NCBI GenBank assembly: GCA_003545625.1
Contig: DODH01000077.1
Coordinates: forward strand, 1-7,174
From: Nitrospina sp.
GTDB lineage: Bacteria > Nitrospinota > Nitrospinia > Nitrospinales > VA-1
DNA length: 7,174 nucleotides
Direction of reading: 5' to 3'
The stretch's first letter is position 1. Each line of letters starts with the position of its first letter. The position numbers were made by a program, and so were the translations under genes. A model generated the notes under the pieces. That model saw nothing but the letters and a program-made list of their open reading frames with translations. It was not told the DNA's origin and did not search any database. Positions 5,754 to 7,174 of this stretch are shown piece after piece.

Positions 5754-7154
5754 CTATTGGCAGGCAGTCACTTCTTCTTCAAGTTTTGGTCGAATGGGCA
5801 CGAGTTCTACGGTTTTGTTGACACAGTCTTTGGTATTTTGCACCGCCAGTTTGTTGAACAGGAAATCCATTTTGGTTTCCAGTTCTTTGCCAATGCCTTC
5901 CCGAATCTCGGTGGATAAACCCCAGAACTCGGATTTGAATTCACCAAAACCTTTTTTGCGGGTTTTGTAGATGAACTGTTCATCCGTCTGGTCCGATTTT
6001 TTCTCGTTGGCAAACTTTTCTCTGAGGTGGGTGTAGATTTCTTCTTTAAAGTCTGAAGGGAACAGTACGCTCCCGTAGATCATATTTTGAAAATCGGTGG
6101 CCAAGTGAATTTCGGCGGTTTCCAGTTCCGGGAATTTATAGAACATGTCCTGGGGCAGGGTGGACGCACCATGCTGGACGGCTCCGGCGAGGCCATAACT
6201 TTCGCGTGAAATGCGTGACAGCTTTTTCAGTGTATCAAAATCGAGGTTTACCTCGGCGACGGTTCCATCGGGTAGAGGAACTCCTCCATGTGAGGTTCCG
6301 GTCTGGATAGATATTTTGCTGATGGTGGTTGCTCCGGGCCGGGCTTTTTCCAGCAATTCATTGAAGTTGTCGAGGTAAGCTTTCAATTCCTGCTCGTTGC
6401 TGTTTTCTTTTCCTACTTCGCCGATCTCGCCGCCAACGGATATGGTGATACCAAACGGTTCCAGTTCCCGGATGTATTCAGTGAGTTCTACCCCAACTTC
6501 AAAATTTGCCCGCTGTTGCTCGACTACACCAGATTTACTGAGGTCGACCAAAGTGGAAGTGTCGATGTCTATATTGTAGAACCCACCTGCGATACCGTTT
6601 TGGATCAGGTTTTTGAGTCCGGCAATCTCTTTTTCCGGGTCCTGCGCGTAGTTTTTGGCGTTGACTTGAAAATGATCACCCTGGATAAAGACCGAGCCCG
6701 TAAACCCTTCTTTAATTGCGGCGGCAAGAATGACGGTGGACAGCTCGTGTGGTTTTTGGAACGTGTAACTCATTTCCGACTTAGCCAGTTCAAAAATAAA
6801 CGCACCGGCATTGCTTTTGATGGCGGTGCGAAAAATGGCTCGGCAGAGTTCATAAGGCATGCCGCGGATGTTGAGGGCGGGAACCGTGAATCCTTTGACT
6901 TCGCCTCGGCCTCGGGCCTCATAGAGTCCCTGAATCGACGAGTTGACGATGCCGAGTTCCAGTGCCGCCGATTTGATAAGGAACCGGCTCAGACCTTTTA
7001 TTTCTGCTGAAGGATTAAGAACAGCATTCTGGACCAACTGATCCAGCACATCTCCCCGAAACTTATCAGCGTCTTCTATTTTCACGCCACCATTGTCCTG
7101 AGTGGCGATATTCTTGAGTTGACGGGTTATTTCGTCTTTATGGTTAAAAAGCAT
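5754..7154 (-). CDS. Class II (zinc) ketose-bisphosphate aldolase-like protein, long form
   Basis: This has the class II fructose/tagatose-bisphosphate aldolase fold, which cleaves ketose bisphosphates to dihydroxyacetone phosphate and an aldehyde. Numbering from the ATG at 7154: QGDH at 158-161 gives catalytic D160 and zinc ligand H161, GGEIGE near 241-246 gives E243, TSHGG gives H289, and VQHGAS gives H328. These cover the expected metal and catalytic set. The motif usually read N-x-x-T-D/E is HLATDFQN here, so a substrate-binding Asn seems replaced by H350. The protein is 466 residues, well above the usual 280-360. It has about 85 extra residues before GFTVPALN and roughly 90 after the core. 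Exact substrate is therefore uncertain, though a role in glycolysis, gluconeogenesis or the Calvin cycle is plausible. I chose the ATG at 7154 over the GTG at 7166 because GGAG sits 6 bases before the ATG. A TAA at 7167-7169 blocks longer starts. Confidence 0.88.
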   Translation of the reverse strand: MLFNHKDEITRQLKNIATQDNGGVKIEDADKFRGDVLDQLVQNAVLNPSAEIKGLSRFLIKSAALELGIVNSSIQGLYEARGRGEVKGFTVPALNIRGMPYELCRAIFRTAIKSNAGAFIFELAKSEMSYTFQKPHELSTVILAAAIKEGFTGSVFIQGDHFQVNAKNYAQDPEKEIAGLKNLIQNGIAGGFYNIDIDTSTLVDLSKSGVVEQQRANFEVGVELTEYIRELEPFGITISVGGEIGEVGKENSNEQELKAYLDNFNELLEKARPGATTISKISIQTGTSHGGVPLPDGTVAEVNLDFDTLKKLSRISRESYGLAGAVQHGASTLPQDMFYKFPELETAEIHLATDFQNMIYGSVLFPSDFKEEIYTHLREKFANEKKSDQTDEQFIYKTRKKGFGEFKSEFWGLSTEIREGIGKELETKMDFLFNKLAVQNTKDCVNKTVELVPIRPKLEEEVTACQ

Positions 7155-7160
7155 CGGGTT

Positions 7161-7164
7161 CTCC
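7161..7164 (-). promoter_or_regulatory. Ribosome binding site that sets the aldolase ATG
   Basis: On the minus strand GTGGAG ends 6 bases before ATG 7154, with the GGAG core at 7161-7164. This purine block overlaps the alternative GTG start at 7166, which itself has no Shine-Dalgarno, so the ATG is preferred. Confidence 0.6.
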
Positions 7165-7174
7165 ACTTAATGTC

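Noticed and set aside
5750..5771. Inverted repeat gtgact/agtcac with a 10-base loop between the convergent YaiI and aldolase genes, a possible bidirectional terminator
   Set aside because: The stem is only 6 base pairs with a large loop, it lies partly in the aldolase coding end, and neither direction has a T-run after it.

Overview
The window looks like ordinary bacterial chromosome with moderate GC and short intergenic gaps. I see no phage, transposase, CRISPR, rRNA or tRNA signal. The pitrilysin/insulysin-type M16 protease, ABC1/UbiB kinase, tandem receiver protein and class II aldolase would fit a Gram-negative, environmental bacterium. The sequence alone does not fix the phylum.

Layout. 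Positions 1-2493 (+) hold most of a large single-chain M16 metalloprotease whose N-terminus, including the HxxEH zinc site, lies left of the window. After a 90-base gap with a small hairpin-bearing repeat comes an ABC1/UbiB-type atypical kinase (2584-4122, +) with an extra C-terminal module. Next is a two-receiver response regulator (from 4232, +) broken into three reading frames. Its homology continues unbroken, but the frame moves by -1 at two runs of seven A (4312-4318 and 4770-4776), and possibly again at 4991-4997. A possible 35-residue single-pass membrane protein follows at 5080-5187. A second, related copy of the repeat then leads into a UPF0178/YaiI-type PIN-like protein (5300-5743, +). 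The right end is an unusually long class II aldolase on the minus strand (5754-7154), convergent with the YaiI gene and separated from it by 10 bases.

The genes do not form an obvious single pathway. Protease, kinase and receiver gene share a strand but have 90-109 base gaps, so co-transcription is possible but not shown. There is no gap over 300 bases without a gene.

I did not find a clear new multi-gene system. The observation most worth following is the receiver gene. Both frame changes fall on heptamers of the classic -1 slippery form (A AAA AAA and A AAA AAG) in the correct phase, and all catalytic residues of both receiver domains are intact. The cause could be programmed frameshifting or transcriptional slippage, a very recent pseudogene, or two homopolymer sequencing errors. 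The sequence cannot decide between these. The paired repeats are the second most interesting item.
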